A DNA stretch of 64,000 nucleotides, taken from contig CP005974.1 in assembly GCA_000940995.1 (NCBI GenBank), positions 1,364,001 to 1,428,000 of the forward strand, read 5' to 3'. Within the stretch, counting starts at the first letter, position 1. The number at the start of each line of letters is the position of its first letter. The position numbers and the translations under genes were made by a program. The notes beneath the pieces are model-generated. The model did not search any database and was not told the DNA's origin. It saw nothing but the letters and a program-made list of their open reading frames with translations. The DNA comes from Photobacterium gaetbulicola Gung47. Lineage in GTDB: Bacteria; Pseudomonadota; Gammaproteobacteria; Enterobacterales; Vibrionaceae. This document shows, piece by piece, positions 53,478-62,824 of this stretch.

Positions 53478-54050
53478 GGTATGCCCCCTGAATCGTTCTT
53501 TAATCAATTAGAAAGGACGAAAACACAAATCTTTCACATCCCCCATATCTTAAGACTAGACCTAACTGATTAAATTGCTTGACTGAGTTGTTGGTTTATA
53601 AACTAAATTTCCTTTTTGGGTGTTCCTTACAAGCTGCATATATTTTGCTCATTAATCTACTATCCTCCTATAAATCCCGTTCTGCAAGTGCTGGTGTTTA
53701 AAAAAAATCACAAAAATGTTGATGGCTTGTGATGATGCTCGCTTGTGAAAATCAATAGGCAGATATGGTGAATTTTATTTCTAAGCCAGAGTTATTTACT
53801 GAATGCAAAGGATTTCATCATCGCAAATAGGTGTTAAATGGTGCCAGGCCAGAGCAAGATGGCTTTTTTGCAAAAAAATGGATTTTCCATGGCTATTTTT
53901 GCAAATAAGCATGAAGTCAACGGGGGGGCGGTATGGCCTATTTCTTGTCGTTGTGATGTTAAAAAAGTGCGAGTGGGAGTTATTTTGTGAGCTAAATCAA
54001 AATCTCTGGCTTAAGCTAAAAAAGTGCCGAGAGTTGGGGGAGCCTAGTTA
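53478..54050. other. Divergent region upstream of prkA
   Basis: 573 AT-rich bases without a secure gene. On the minus strand an 18-codon ORF at 53652-53596 has AGGAGG 11 bases before its ATG and could be a leader peptide for prkA; confidence is low. I saw no clear sigma-54 or sigma-70 promoter. GGGGGAG lies just before the glyoxalase-fold gene. Confidence 0.4.
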
Positions 54051-54431
54051 ATGAGTATTTCTCGTGTTGATACAGTTTCAATTCCTGTATCTGATCAAAA
54101 TCAGGCGTTAGCTTTTTATCGCGATGCCCTGGGCTTTGAGCTGATACGGGATCACCAGGCGGATCAGCATAAGCGTTGGATTCAGCTTGCACCTAAAGGG
54201 GCTGAAACGACGATCAGTCTGGTGATGCCATTCGGGGGAATGAAAGCCGGATCCGTACAGGGGCTGGTGGTTCAGACGGATGATATCCACTTGACCCACA
54301 ACGAGCTGTCGAGCCGGGGGGTCCCGTTGTCAGAGATTGTGACCCTGATCGGGGGACGATTTGCGACCTTCGCCGATCCTGATGGCAATGGCTGGGTGCT
54401 TATTGAAGCGAATACCCAGATGCTGGCTTGA
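54051..54431 (+). CDS. VOC (glyoxalase/bleomycin-resistance fold) protein
   Basis: A 126-residue protein of the vicinal-oxygen-chelate superfamily: two beta-alpha-beta-beta-beta modules, starting VDTVSIPVSDQNQALAFYRDALGFE and ending ATFADPDGNGWVLIEAN (both common to glyoxalase-like proteins; quoted in parts around LAFYRDALGFE and FADPDGNGW). The usual first metal His is not obvious at the N-terminus (TVSIPV), but Glu in VLIEAN is present, so catalytic type cannot be assigned. Monocistronic with a strong terminator. Confidence 0.85.
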   Translation: MSISRVDTVSIPVSDQNQALAFYRDALGFELIRDHQADQHKRWIQLAPKGAETTISLVMPFGGMKAGSVQGLVVQTDDIHLTHNELSSRGVPLSEIVTLIGGRFATFADPDGNGWVLIEANTQMLA

Positions 54432-54445
54432 CAGGGTGATGGAGG

Positions 54446-54478
54446 ATACCTGACGGCAGCTGCCGTACAGGTATTTTT
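54446..54478 (+). terminator. Terminator of the VOC gene
   Basis: A 7-bp outer stem (ATACCTG / CAGGTAT) continues into ACGGCAG / CTGCCGT, with one bulged A, followed by five T residues in total. Confidence 0.85.
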
Positions 54479-54515
54479 ATGGTGCAGCGGGCAGCTTAAC
54501 CCGTATGCTAAGACG

Positions 54516-55391
54516 CTAGCGCTTGACCTGGATCTGGGTGGTGAGGGTATGTGATTCACCCGGTGCCAGTGTGATGCTCTGGCTGTTGTGGATGGTCGAC
54601 TCTACACACACCATGGTTTCAAAGCTGTCGTCGGCCATATCTGCCATGCTTTGGGACAGTGCCTGCCACGGGTTCCAGATCACTGCGGCATTGTGGCCGC
54701 TGTTGGTGACCGCGATTTGGCGACGGCTACCGTCGGCGATCAACACGGTTGACTCTGGCTGGGTGTAAACGCGGTCGACCTCGCACTGAAAAGTCAGTTT
54801 GTCGCCGCCCTGGCAGATTTGATCTGATTGGGTGCTGTCTTGGTACTCGCTACCCATCTGGGTGATTGTGGTCTCGCGGATGCTTTCTACATTGAAATAA
54901 GTATGTAGTGCGCCGGAGTAGCTCCATGCGTTGTCATCGCTATTGGTGGAGGTCAGTGAAACCGTTAGTTCCGTGCCAATTTCGAAGGTCAGCATATTGC
55001 TGAACTTGTACGGCCAAACAGCACGGGTCGCATCCGAGTCGCACAGGGTTAGGGCGATGATCACGCCATTGTCATTTTCACGGTGTTCGTAAAGCGTCCA
55101 CTCACTGTTCCGGGCGAAACCGTGTGAAGGGGCGGCGGCTTTGCCAAACCACGGCCAGCATACTGGGATCCCGCCGCGTATCGCTTTGGTGGTATCAAAT
55201 TCGGCTTTTTCGCTCAGCCAAATTACATCATCCTCACCTTTAGGCTTGAACCAAACGAGATGGCCACCATGCAGTGAAATAGCCGCCTCAGCTTGAGCAT
55301 GGTTGATCCGTACAATCTTGATCCCTTGGTATTCACAGATAGTGACAGCATCGGATAAGGCCGCCACTGTTGGAAGAGTATTGAAATCCAT
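54516..55391 (-). CDS. yeaD: D-hexose-6-phosphate mutarotase (YeaD)
   Basis: An aldose-1-epimerase-fold enzyme that interconverts alpha and beta anomers of glucose-6-phosphate. The 291-residue protein (E. coli 294) shows the segments AAISLHGGHLVWFKP, IRGGIPVCWPWFG and HGFARNSEW with the active-site His, and the late Glu in FETMVCVESTI. The start at 55391 (MDFNTLP) has AGGA 7 bases upstream; a longer reading by 14 residues is not supported. It lies downstream of gapA on the same strand as in E. coli, but a terminator separates them. Confidence 0.93.
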   Translation of the reverse strand: MDFNTLPTVAALSDAVTICEYQGIKIVRINHAQAEAAISLHGGHLVWFKPKGEDDVIWLSEKAEFDTTKAIRGGIPVCWPWFGKAAAPSHGFARNSEWTLYEHRENDNGVIIALTLCDSDATRAVWPYKFSNMLTFEIGTELTVSLTSTNSDDNAWSYSGALHTYFNVESIRETTITQMGSEYQDSTQSDQICQGGDKLTFQCEVDRVYTQPESTVLIADGSRRQIAVTNSGHNAAVIWNPWQALSQSMADMADDSFETMVCVESTIHNSQSITLAPGESHTLTTQIQVKR

Positions 55392-55586
55392 CAGATTATC
55401 CTTTGGTTGTAGCAATGTATAAATGATTGCCACCTTGGTGGAAAAGTAACAGTCAATTCTACACTTATTTTTATTTAAAAAATAACAAAACTGATTAAAA
55501 AATATTTGTTAAATTTGTAATTATTTTTTAGCTGCTGTTTAGTGCTTGCTGGTTGGCGAGTGTCGAGCACAAAAAATGACGGGTAC

Positions 55587-55616
55587 AAAAAAGGCGACAC
55601 CGTAGCGTCGCCTTTT
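55587..55616 (-). terminator. Terminator of gapA
   Basis: On the minus strand AAAAGGCGAC / GTCGCCTTTT with an 8-base loop and a run of six T residues, 22 bases after the gapA stop. Confidence 0.92.
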
Positions 55617-55638
55617 ACTATCTAGCTAAAAGCTTACA

Positions 55639-56634
55639 TTACTTAGAGATGTGAGCGATTAGGTCTAGAACTTTGTTTGAGTAACCGATTTCGTTGTCGT
55701 ACCAAGATACAACTTTAACGAAGTTATCAGTTAGAGCGATACCCGCTTTAGCATCGAATACAGAAGTCTGTACTTCACCGATGAAGTCCTGAGATACAAC
55801 CTGGTCTTCAGTGTAACCTAGAACACCTTTCAGCTCGCCTTCAGAAGCTTCTTTCATTGCTGCACAGATAGCTTCGTAAGATGCGCCAGTTTTTAGGTTA
55901 ACTGTTAGGTCAACTACAGAAACGTTAGCAGTTGGTACGCGGAAAGCCATACCAGTTAGTTTGCCGTTTAGTTCTGGAAGAACAACGCCTACAGCTTTAG
56001 CAGCACCAGTTGAAGATGGGATGATGTTCTGAGAAGCACCACGACCACCACGCCAGTCTTTAGCAGAAGGACCGTCAACAGTCTTCTGAGTAGCTGTAGT
56101 TGCGTGAACAGTAGTCATCAGACCAGACTCGATGCCGAACTTGTCGTTAAGAACTTTAGCGATTGGCGCTAGGCAGTTCGTAGTACAAGAAGCGTTAGAA
56201 ACGATGTCCTGACCAGCGTAAGTGTCTTGGTTAACACCCATAACGATCATTGGAGTCGCATCTTTAGATGGGCCAGTTAGAACAACTTTCTTCGCACCAG
56301 CTGTGATGTGCTGACGAGCAGTCTCGTCAGTTAGGAAGATACCTGTTGCTTCAGCAACAACGTCAACACCGATTTCGTCCCACTTAAGGTCCGCTGGGTT
56401 ACGCTCTGCAGTTACGCGAACTGTTTTGCCGTTAACGATTAGGTTGCCACCTTCTACTTCAACAGTACCGTTGAAGCGGCCGTGAGTTGAATCGTACTTA
56501 AGCATGTAAGCCATGTACTCAACGTCGATTAGGTCGTTGATACCAACAACTTCGATGTCGTTACGCTCTACAGAAGCACGGAAAACAAAACGTCCAATAC
56601 GGCCAAAACCGTTAATACCTACTTTGATAGTCAT
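55639..56634 (-). CDS. gapA: Glyceraldehyde-3-phosphate dehydrogenase
   Basis: Core glycolytic enzyme that oxidises glyceraldehyde-3-phosphate with NAD+. The 331-residue protein has the NAD fold start IKVGINGFGRIGR, the catalytic Cys150 in SNASCTTNCLAP, and His177 in TTVHATT. Codon use is extremely biased, in keeping with one of the most abundant proteins. GGAG precedes the ATG. It is divergent from msrB and upstream of yeaD, the same arrangement as in E. coli. Confidence 0.99.
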   Translation of the reverse strand: MTIKVGINGFGRIGRFVFRASVERNDIEVVGINDLIDVEYMAYMLKYDSTHGRFNGTVEVEGGNLIVNGKTVRVTAERNPADLKWDEIGVDVVAEATGIFLTDETARQHITAGAKKVVLTGPSKDATPMIVMGVNQDTYAGQDIVSNASCTTNCLAPIAKVLNDKFGIESGLMTTVHATTATQKTVDGPSAKDWRGGRGASQNIIPSSTGAAKAVGVVLPELNGKLTGMAFRVPTANVSVVDLTVNLKTGASYEAICAAMKEASEGELKGVLGYTEDQVVSQDFIGEVQTSVFDAKAGIALTDNFVKVVSWYDNEIGYSNKVLDLIAHISK

Positions 56635-56982
56635 TACAGTTGCTCCACAACTTAATTTCTAATGAAAGATAACTGGTAGTAAAATTACAGAATCTAACGT
56701 GACGCTGCAAGTGAAAAACGAACTTAAATTGCGTGAGGTCAAAAAAAAGTTCGGATTTTTTTTACATTCCTACTACAACGCTGCAAATTCGTACAGAAGT
56801 TGTATGAATATCAATCATTGCTGTTATTAACTTTTAATATCAACACGAAGCCCATTCAAAATATGCTTTAATGAGCAGTGAAGATGTAAAATCCTTTCGA
56901 GCAGAAAGTATGTGCCACAGACCGCGTTAATGGCAACCATTTTTCGGAAGAGATAACGTGAAAATTATAAGAAGGAAAGGTA
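56635..56982. other. Divergent gapA / msrB intergenic region
   Basis: 348 AT-rich bases holding the promoters of both genes. A possible gapA promoter on the minus strand has TTGCAG 17 bases from a weak -10. No operator was identified with confidence. Confidence 0.4.
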
Positions 56983-57396
56983 ATGTCAGTAAAATCAGAG
57001 TCTTATTGGCGTGAAAAGCTAACGGAAGAACAGTATCACATCTGTCGGGAGCAGGGGACCGAGGCTCCTTTTTCCGGTAAGTTGCTCCATAACCGCGAAA
57101 CCGGTATTTACAGCTGTACCTGTTGCCAAGCGCCATTATTCCATTCGGGCAGCAAATACGACTCGGGGTGTGGCTGGCCAAGCTTTGATGCGCCAATCGC
57201 CCGTGATGCAATTCGCTACCTCGATGATCACAGCCATGGCATGCACCGCATTGAGATCCGCTGTGCCCAGTGTGATAGCCACCTCGGCCATGTTTTCCCG
57301 GACGGACCCAAAACCACCGGAGAAAGGTATTGTGTTAACTCGGTATCCCTGCGGTTTAATCACGAGAGTCGCGATAGCGATCACCGAGACGGCTAA
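56983..57396 (+). CDS. msrB: Peptide-methionine (R)-S-oxide reductase
   Basis: Repairs methionine-R-sulfoxide in proteins with thioredoxin. The 137-residue protein (E. coli 137) has two Cys-x2-Cys zinc pairs (CTCC, CAQC), the substrate motif SGCGWPSF, HLGHVFPDGP, and the catalytic Cys in RYCVNSVSLRF. AAGG precedes the ATG. It is divergent from gapA, as in E. coli. Confidence 0.97.
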   Translation: MSVKSESYWREKLTEEQYHICREQGTEAPFSGKLLHNRETGIYSCTCCQAPLFHSGSKYDSGCGWPSFDAPIARDAIRYLDDHSHGMHRIEIRCAQCDSHLGHVFPDGPKTTGERYCVNSVSLRFNHESRDSDHRDG

Positions 57397-57464
57397 CGCC
57401 CCAAGATTCCGTTACGCCCTGCTTCCATTACAGGGCGTACCTGCCATCTCAGAAATAAGCTGGG

Positions 57465-58277
57465 CTAATTCGCCATGCTTGTGTGGAACTTGCCATCACT
57501 GAGTGCCTGGGCAATGTGTTCTGCCTGCTCATTCAATTCATTGCGACGCTCGTCGCTCATAGGGTAGAAGGCATTGAGCTTCTCCTGGCTGGCGACCGGT
57601 ATTGCCAATTTCCCACCGACTTTGGCCCACAGGTAGGCCTGCTCACTCGCCCCGCTTTGATGGGATAGGGTGGCCAGGCCCTGGATGATTTCTGGTTTTA
57701 TCTTCGGCTTGCGCGGGTAGAGCTCAAGTGAGTGTTTGAGCAACTGGATGGTCTTCTCCTGATCTTTGGTGGTGTAAAAGGTCGCCAAGGCCAACTGCAT
57801 CTCCGGTGTTTCCATTTCTGGCGAGCCTTCGAGCCTCAAGAATTTCCGCAGTGCATCTCTGTCGCCTTGGCTCCAGCGAAAATACAGGATCTCCGGGTCG
57901 TTCGATTCGGCGAGCTCAAGGTTGAGTCGTTTGATGGAAGCGTAGGCACTGAGCATGGCCTGGGTTCGGTGGGTTTTGCGCTCCTTCAATTCCGTAGGCT
58001 CGATGCGGGCGGCATACTCCAGGCATTTCTGATAATCGTAGGTATATTTGAGCTCTTGGAACTTTTCTTTGTCGCTAGGGTTTTTCTGCACCTCGTAACG
58101 TTGCCAAATCAGGTTGACCCGCTGCAGCCGGCATTGGCCGTCATTGAGGTTAGTGTCGGCACAGAGTTGGGGCTCGGCCTCACACAAGCTGTCGGTTGAG
58201 CGGTGGCGCTCGAAGCAACCGCTGACAAAAATGACGCTGGCCAACAGAAGGGTAAGTTTTTGGATTGTTTTTCTCAT
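57465..58277 (-). CDS. DUF2989-like lipoprotein
   Basis: A 270-residue lipoprotein precursor. A signal peptide with lipobox VSGC (start chosen at 58277, MRKTIQKLTLLL) is followed by a cysteine-rich first 70 residues (CEAEPQLC, GQC, QKC) that could form disulfides. The rest is helical with TPR-like spacing (LALATFYTTKDQEKTIQLLKHSLELYP). I connect it to the DUF2989 family of Vibrionaceae and relatives from memory; function unknown. A ribosome site GGAAG precedes this ATG, while a longer reading adds 35 residues ahead of the signal peptide. Confidence 0.75.
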   Translation of the reverse strand: MRKTIQKLTLLLASVIFVSGCFERHRSTDSLCEAEPQLCADTNLNDGQCRLQRVNLIWQRYEVQKNPSDKEKFQELKYTYDYQKCLEYAARIEPTELKERKTHRTQAMLSAYASIKRLNLELAESNDPEILYFRWSQGDRDALRKFLRLEGSPEMETPEMQLALATFYTTKDQEKTIQLLKHSLELYPRKPKIKPEIIQGLATLSHQSGASEQAYLWAKVGGKLAIPVASQEKLNAFYPMSDERRNELNEQAEHIAQALSDGKFHTSMAN

Positions 58278-58472
58278 TTGGCTTCCAGTGCCTTTGGTCA
58301 AGGTGTTCTTATTAATGAGTTTATCAAAATGGCGATAAAAGACTGCGGCGGGCCGCCGATTTTGAGCAGTGTGATCCCCCAAGCATTTTATCGACGTATT
58401 CTTGGCGAGCTTTAATGGAAACTGCTATTACTGCGGGCAACAATAATCATTAAATGGAAAAAGTGAACAGCC

Positions 58473-58778
58473 ATGGATATAGAAACGGTGCTCAACGCCA
58501 TGACCCCAGAAGTTTACCAGCGGCTTTCAACCGCCGTTGAAATTGGCAAGTGGCCAGATGGAACGCTTTTGACCCCTGTTCAACGCGACTCGGCCATGCA
58601 GGCCGTTATGCTCTACCAGTCCCGCCATAACGCTGAAGCTGCCCATATGACGGTCGAAAAAGGGGGGGAACTCAAATTTAAGTCCAAGGCAGAGCTGAAA
58701 AAAGAGTTTGCAGGCGAGGAGCCGGCAGCAGCGGTGGCCGCCGATGACATAGCCCGGTTTGAGCATGATCAGCTATAA
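58473..58778 (+). CDS. yeaC: DUF1315 protein (YeaC family)
   Basis: A 101-residue acidic protein matching E. coli YeaC: MTPEVYQRLSTAVEIGKWPDG, then LTPVQRDSAMQAVMLYQSRHN. Family function is unknown. In E. coli yeaC also lies beside msrB (yeaA) and ansA, which supports the call. Convergent with the GST gene. Confidence 0.88.
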   Translation: MDIETVLNAMTPEVYQRLSTAVEIGKWPDGTLLTPVQRDSAMQAVMLYQSRHNAEAAHMTVEKGGELKFKSKAELKKEFAGEEPAAAVAADDIARFEHDQL

Positions 58779-58800
58779 GGCTTGGCACGGCACAGGCATG

Positions 58801-59469
58801 TTATCTAATGGTGCCGAGTACCACGGGCGGGCAATAGAAACCTGATAGCTCGTGGTCTTCCTCTCCAACCAGGTTGGCGACCCAGGGCTCTTGCTCGATG
58901 CGTGCAAGGTAACTGTCAAGATGCGGGTAGTGGGAAAACCTCAGTCCAGCCATCCAACCGCTTCGCAGTACACTCCACAAGCTTATTTCTGCCATCGACA
59001 GGTGGTCGCCAATATAGCCCTGCTCGGGTAGCTGCTCTTCAAGGTACTGTATGGCCCGAGGCAGGTGGTGCTCGAGGCACTGCTCAACGGCTTCTTCATC
59101 GACGTCTTTATCGAGCATCTTCCCCCTCAGGATTTTCTGGTAGAACAGTACGCCACCAATGAGCGATGTGAGCCGGGTATCGGCATACTCTTCCAGCCAG
59201 CGGATTTTTGCTCGGGTGAGCGGGTCGCCGGGATATAACGGGGGGACGGGATATTGGTCATCAAGGTAATGGGCGATGACCGTGGAATCGATAATGCTGT
59301 ACTGGTCGACCTCCAGCACAGGCACTTTACCGAGCGGATGGCGCTTTTGAGCCAGCTCCTTTTCAAAGTAGGGGTTGAGGGGCTGAAGCTCGTAGTTGAT
59401 CCCTTTGTAGGCAAGGGCCAGCATGATTTTTCTGACAAATGGTGAAATCGAGGAACCATGTAGGATCAT
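58801..59469 (-). CDS. Glutathione S-transferase family protein
   Basis: A 222-residue protein with an N-terminal thioredoxin-like domain (ILHGSSISPFVRKIMLALAYKG, then GKVPVLEVDQYSIIDSTVIAHYL with the glutathione-binding Ser) and a C-terminal helical domain (YIGDHLSMAEISLWSVL). Ser in SSISPFVRK is the likely catalytic residue. Substrate unknown. The ATG at 59469 follows no strong ribosome site. Confidence 0.88.
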   Translation of the reverse strand: MILHGSSISPFVRKIMLALAYKGINYELQPLNPYFEKELAQKRHPLGKVPVLEVDQYSIIDSTVIAHYLDDQYPVPPLYPGDPLTRAKIRWLEEYADTRLTSLIGGVLFYQKILRGKMLDKDVDEEAVEQCLEHHLPRAIQYLEEQLPEQGYIGDHLSMAEISLWSVLRSGWMAGLRFSHYPHLDSYLARIEQEPWVANLVGEEDHELSGFYCPPVVLGTIR

Positions 59470-59544
59470 AATGTACGGGCGGCCTTTTGCTGACAGGAAT
59501 AGTCAAAGTGTAGCCGAGTTGTTGTTTATGCGGGGAGAACAATG

Positions 59545-59571
59545 AAAACGGCAGCGATTTACTGCCGTTTT
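59545..59571. terminator. Terminator downstream of ansA
   Basis: AAAACGGCAG / CTGCCGTTTT with a 7-base loop. The T-run is better on the plus strand, but its place after the ansA stop suggests it ends that minus-strand transcript. Confidence 0.65.
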
Positions 59572-59597
59572 TGTTTTGGCCGTGGCTTATTTGGCGC

Positions 59598-60608
59598 TTA
59601 GAGCGTCAGTTCGCCGCGAAGATCTTGCTGCATCATGCTGCGGACGGTTTCTACCGGCAGATCTTGGCTTAGCAGGAAGTGGAGCTTGGCCAGTGCGGCT
59701 TCCGGGGTCATGTCATAACCGCTGAGTACCCCGGCGTCAGCCAGGGCACAGCCCGTCGCATATCCGCCCATGTTGACCTTGCCTGACAGGCATTGGGTCA
59801 GGTTCATGACGATTACACCACGCTCGCTTGCCTCTTTGAGCTGTTCTAGCAGTTCCGGATTTTGCGGGGCATTACCCACCCCGAAGGTCAGCAGGATCAT
59901 CGCATTGACCGGCTGGCGCAGGGTATTGCGGATCACTTCTGGTGAGATCCCCGGGTACATGGTGATCACGCCAATAGGCTGTGGCGTGATGTTGTGAACC
60001 TTGAATGGCCCGTCAGGTTTCTTGTCGATTTCAACATTATTGAGTTGAATGTTGATACCGGCTTCCAGCAGCGGTGGTAGGTTAGGTGAAATAAAGGCAC
60101 CGAACCCGTCTGCGTGGGCTTTGGTACTGCGGTTACCACGGATCAACTTGTTGTTGAAGAAAACAGTGACTTCATTAATCGGGTAGTTAGCCGCAACGTG
60201 CAGCGAATTGAGCAGGTTGCTCTGGCCGTCAGAGCGCAATTCCGCAAGCGGAATTTGCGAACCGGTCACAATCACTGGCTTGTCGAGGTTTTCGAACATG
60301 AAAGACAGGGCCGACGCGGTGTATGCCATGGTATCCGTACCATGTAGGATCACAAAACCGTCGTACTTGTCGTAGTTCGCTTTAATATCATCAGCAATGC
60401 GCTGCCAATCCGCTGGCGTCATATCCGACGAATCAATCAGGGGATCGTACTCGTGGATGGTGAACTTTGGCATTTCTGCACGATGGAATTCTGGCATGCT
60501 TTCCAGTTGCTGTTCCATGAAGCCTGCAACCGGGATATAGCCGTGGTCAGACTTCTGCATGCCAATTGTGCCGCCCGTGTAGGCGATGTAAATGTTTTTT
60601 CTTTCCAT
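59598..60608 (-). CDS. ansA: Cytoplasmic (type I) asparaginase
   Basis: Hydrolyses L-asparagine to aspartate and ammonia. The 336-residue protein (E. coli 338) has the first catalytic Thr in IAYTGGTIGMQ and the second Thr with Asp in GFVILHGTDTMAYTASAL. Other conserved blocks are VIVTGSQIPLAELRSDGQ and TQCLSGKVNMGGYATG. The start is ATG 60608, where the sequence aligns with E. coli; a longer in-frame reading of 29 residues spans the sppA terminator and is rejected. Downstream of sppA, as in E. coli. Confidence 0.96.
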   Translation of the reverse strand: MERKNIYIAYTGGTIGMQKSDHGYIPVAGFMEQQLESMPEFHRAEMPKFTIHEYDPLIDSSDMTPADWQRIADDIKANYDKYDGFVILHGTDTMAYTASALSFMFENLDKPVIVTGSQIPLAELRSDGQSNLLNSLHVAANYPINEVTVFFNNKLIRGNRSTKAHADGFGAFISPNLPPLLEAGINIQLNNVEIDKKPDGPFKVHNITPQPIGVITMYPGISPEVIRNTLRQPVNAMILLTFGVGNAPQNPELLEQLKEASERGVIVMNLTQCLSGKVNMGGYATGCALADAGVLSGYDMTPEAALAKLHFLLSQDLPVETVRSMMQQDLRGELTL

Positions 60609-60662
60609 ATGAAGGTACAGAATTATCGGTTTGGTGGGCGCATTATACGGGGTATGTAGCGT

Positions 60663-60687
60663 AAAAAAAGCCCGGCGATGCCGGGCT
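60663..60687 (-). terminator. Terminator of sppA
   Basis: On the minus strand AGCCCGGC / GCCGGGCT with a 3-base loop and seven T residues, 11 bases after the sppA stop. Confidence 0.93.
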
Positions 60688-60697
60688 GATCTCACTT

Positions 60698-62548
60698 TTA
60701 ACGATCCGGGCAGTTTATACAGAAGGCATATTGCCCTTTTGGATCATTGAAGTTACCAAGGGTTGAGAGGTCTGTAACAACTTTTTGGGTGACTGGTTGC
60801 ATTGCCTCCGGCAGTTCCCCCCATACCAACTGGTGGAAGAGTACCTTGGCACCAGAACTGAATTGTTGCATGAATATCTCTGCAGTACTCAGCGGTTTAG
60901 CCATCCAGCGAAGCTCGTAGTCATCGCCCAGCATGGCCAGTTCGGCGGCGCTGTTGATGGCATCGTCAAAGTCACCGAGCTCGTCGACTAGGCCGAGGGC
61001 CAGGGCATCTTGGCCGGTCCAGACCCTGCCCTGCGCAACGCTGTCGGCTTGTTCAATCGTCATATCGCGGTATTGGCTGACCAAGCCGATGAAACGCTGG
61101 TAGCCATTTTCAATCCCAAGCTGGAAGATTTCGGCGATACCTTCTGGTAACTCGCGGGTCACACCGACACCGGAGAATGGAGTAGTACCCACACCGTCAC
61201 TGTAGATCCCCATCTTTTCCAGTCCTTTTTCGAAAGTCGTCAGGATCGCGAAGATACCGATCGAACCGGTAATCGTGGTCGGCTGGGCCATGATCTTGTC
61301 AGCAGAGGCGGAAATCCAGTAACCGCCAGATGCCGCAACACTCGACATCGACACCACCACGGGCTTGCCGGCTGCCTTGAGGGCGTCGACTTCGTTGCGG
61401 ATCACTTCCGAGGCAAAGGCACTGCCCCCTGGGCTATCGACGCGCAGGATCACTGATTTCACGTTGTCATCAAGGCGAGCTTCGCGCAGTAGAGTAGCCG
61501 TGGTATCACCGCCGACATTGCCCCGTTGCTGGCTGCCATCCATGATGGCACCGCTAGCGACCACAACTGCAATTTGGTTGTCACTCGGAAGCTGGGTGTC
61601 GGTAACGGTTGGCTGGTAATCGTAGTAGCTGATCTGATTAAAGCTGTGGTCGTCGTTTTCACCAAATGCCTCAATCAGCTGCTGACGGAGTTGCGGGCGG
61701 CTTACCAGCTCATCGACCAAGCCCATCTTTTGGCTTAGCTTGGCAAAGTCGCCGTCGACACTTTTCAGCTCGGCGACAAACTGATCAAGCTCTGGCGTCA
61801 GAGAACGGGCTTCAATTTGGCGGTTGCTCGCGACATCAGAGGTATAGGCCCCCCACAGCTGGTTTAGCCATGCGGTGTTGGCTTCGCGAGCTTGGTCAGA
61901 CATACCGTCCAAGGTATACGGCTCGACGAAAGACTTGTAAGTACCGACACGGAAGACATGGGTGTTGACGTTCAGCTTCTCGAACAGGCTCTTGTAGTAC
62001 AGCGTATAACTGCCGTAACCCGTCAGCAGTACACCGCCATCCGGGGACATGAAGATTTTATCGGCGTAGCTCGACAGGTAGTACTGGCTCTGCTTGTAGT
62101 GATCGCCTATCGCGTAGACCGGCTTGCCGGATAGCTTGAACTCCTCGAGGGCCTTAGCGATATAGCGCAGCTTGGTCAGGTTAGTCTCTTGCATATCGCG
62201 CAGGTTGAGTACTAACCCGGTGATACGCTCGTCGGTCGCTGCAGTGCGCAGGGTCTCGACAATATCGAACAACACATTCTCCTGTGCCTGTTCGTTGCCG
62301 AACGCACTGCTGGTCAGGCTATCGAGTGGGCTGGTATAGCTCCGCTGCTCGACAATCGGCCCCGAAAGGTCTAAGACCAGCGCCGCTTGCTCCGGTAGCT
62401 CTGGCTCCTTGCCGCTTTCGCTGAAGACAAAGAAAAGCGCGCCAATGATAATGAGGAAGAGTAAGTTGATGATCAGCTGACGGGTAAAGCTGATCAGTTT
62501 CCATATCCAACGGAAAATTTTGCCAATTCCTTTAAAGATCATTTTCAT
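60698..62548 (-). CDS. sppA: Signal peptide peptidase SppA (protease IV)
   Basis: A membrane-anchored serine protease that degrades cleaved signal peptides at the periplasmic face. The 616-residue, double-domain form (E. coli 618) has an N-terminal helix (about 24-43), the catalytic Lys205 (RVGTYKSFVEPYT) in the first domain, and catalytic Ser407 (SSVAASGGYWIS) in the second, matching E. coli Lys209/Ser409. AGGA precedes the ATG. Followed by its terminator and ansA. Confidence 0.97.
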   Translation of the reverse strand: MKMIFKGIGKIFRWIWKLISFTRQLIINLLFLIIIGALFFVFSESGKEPELPEQAALVLDLSGPIVEQRSYTSPLDSLTSSAFGNEQAQENVLFDIVETLRTAATDERITGLVLNLRDMQETNLTKLRYIAKALEEFKLSGKPVYAIGDHYKQSQYYLSSYADKIFMSPDGGVLLTGYGSYTLYYKSLFEKLNVNTHVFRVGTYKSFVEPYTLDGMSDQAREANTAWLNQLWGAYTSDVASNRQIEARSLTPELDQFVAELKSVDGDFAKLSQKMGLVDELVSRPQLRQQLIEAFGENDDHSFNQISYYDYQPTVTDTQLPSDNQIAVVVASGAIMDGSQQRGNVGGDTTATLLREARLDDNVKSVILRVDSPGGSAFASEVIRNEVDALKAAGKPVVVSMSSVAASGGYWISASADKIMAQPTTITGSIGIFAILTTFEKGLEKMGIYSDGVGTTPFSGVGVTRELPEGIAEIFQLGIENGYQRFIGLVSQYRDMTIEQADSVAQGRVWTGQDALALGLVDELGDFDDAINSAAELAMLGDDYELRWMAKPLSTAEIFMQQFSSGAKVLFHQLVWGELPEAMQPVTQKVVTDLSTLGNFNDPKGQYAFCINCPDR

Positions 62549-62795
62549 GAAGGTTCCTGATATTTAGCCAAGGCTCTGGGCCTGCTTATCTCTCAATCTA
62601 TATCTGATTGGACGTAATAATTATGGTTAAGTTCTATGCTACCTGAGTAATCAAGGAATTACAGTATCTAATCGTATCGGCTGAATCGCCGGGGCAAACA
62701 AATGCGGGGCAGCTAGCATCAAAATGAATATACCTACTTTTATACAGAGAGTTAGATCTAAATCAATATATTGTTGCGTTTATGTAAACGTTTGT

Positions 62796-62824
62796 TTGAA
62801 ATATGGTTGGCACCTTCGTATACT
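62796..62824 (+). promoter_or_regulatory. fadH promoter
   Basis: TTGAAA (62796-62801), a 17-base spacer and TATACT (62819-62824), about 34 bases before the fadH ATG. Confidence 0.75.

Noticed and set aside
53803..54051. 82-codon plus-strand ORF before the glyoxalase-fold gene
   Set aside because: Biased Lys/Trp/Cys composition, no ribosome site and no recognisable family; it only reflects an AT-rich spacer.
57413..57439. TACGCCCTG / CAGGGCGTA hairpin after msrB
   Set aside because: Good stem but no T-run on either strand, so not called as an intrinsic terminator.
62779..62795. TGTAAACGTTTG, resembling a PurR/LacI-type operator upstream of fadH
   Set aside because: Only the central AAACGTTT is symmetric and the flanks do not fit PurR; the FadR site nearby is a far better explanation of control.
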